NCBI GenBank assembly: GCA_028700615.1
Contig: JAQVSH010000021.1
Coordinates: 1 to 15,305 of the forward strand
Direction of reading: 5' to 3'
DNA: 15,305 bases
From: Bacteroidales bacterium
GTDB lineage: Bacteria; Bacteroidota; Bacteroidia; Bacteroidales; UBA4181
Shown: positions 15,285 to 15,305 of the stretch, in pieces
Layout of the letters: the number at the start of each line of letters is the position of its first letter
Position numbering within the stretch: the first letter of the stretch is position 1
Program-made: the position numbers and the translations under genes
Notes under the pieces: generated by a model
The model's database searches: none
Told to the model about the DNA's origin: nothing
Seen by the model: only the letters and a program-made list of their open reading frames with translations

Positions 15285-15305
15285 AAAGGAATTTTGAGAA
15301 ACTGC

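Noticed and set aside
1..15305. CRISPR arrays, insertion sequences, toxin-antitoxin or defence genes
   Set aside because: I saw no regularly spaced repeats, transposase or integrase motifs, terminal inverted repeats, or recognisable defence proteins.

Overview
The window looks like chromosomal DNA from a member of the Bacteroidota, most likely the order Bacteroidales. The reasons are a SusC/SusD pair with a STN-type SusC, an ECF sigma factor/FecR pair, DUF4843 and PKD-like lipoproteins, a TlpA-type thioredoxin, near absence of Shine-Dalgarno sequences, and promoter elements of the TTTG / TAnnTTTG kind. I cannot name a genus from the sequence alone.

Left block (1-4518): every gene is on the minus strand. 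From right to left they are a DUF5131 (phage Gp37/Gp68-like, radical-SAM-like) protein, a DUF3788 protein, a FemABX-type aminoacyltransferase with its own near-consensus promoter, an unrecognised lipoprotein with a cysteine cluster, a short YdeI/OmdA-domain protein, a small outer-membrane beta-barrel protein, and the 5' end of an exported protein that leaves the window at position 1. A 340-base non-coding stretch before that last gene looks like a long, U-poor leader with a good promoter at its far end.

Middle (4519-4786): a divergent AT-rich region separates the two halves. It holds an inverted repeat (ATGAC-N8-GTCAT) that could be an operator.

Right block (4787-15052, plus strand): a tightly packed signalling and uptake operon. 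It runs sigma factor, FecR anti-sigma factor, SusC with an N-terminal STN signalling domain, SusD, DUF4843 lipoprotein and PKD-like lipoprotein. A strong hairpin terminator follows, then a TlpA-family thioredoxin with WCGPC. The expected logic is that ligand binding at SusC/SusD on the cell surface is passed through the STN domain to FecR, which then releases or activates the sigma factor to raise transcription of susC and downstream genes. No glycoside hydrolase, polysaccharide lyase, sulfatase or peptidase is encoded here, so the ligand is probably not a glycan digested by locus-encoded enzymes. The sigma factor seems to lack its usual N-terminal helix and starts at GTG, so the switch may be altered.

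Right edge: a bidirectional hairpin terminator lies between tlpA and a convergent tRNA-Asn(GTT) gene on the minus strand, whose -7 promoter element is visible just before the window ends.
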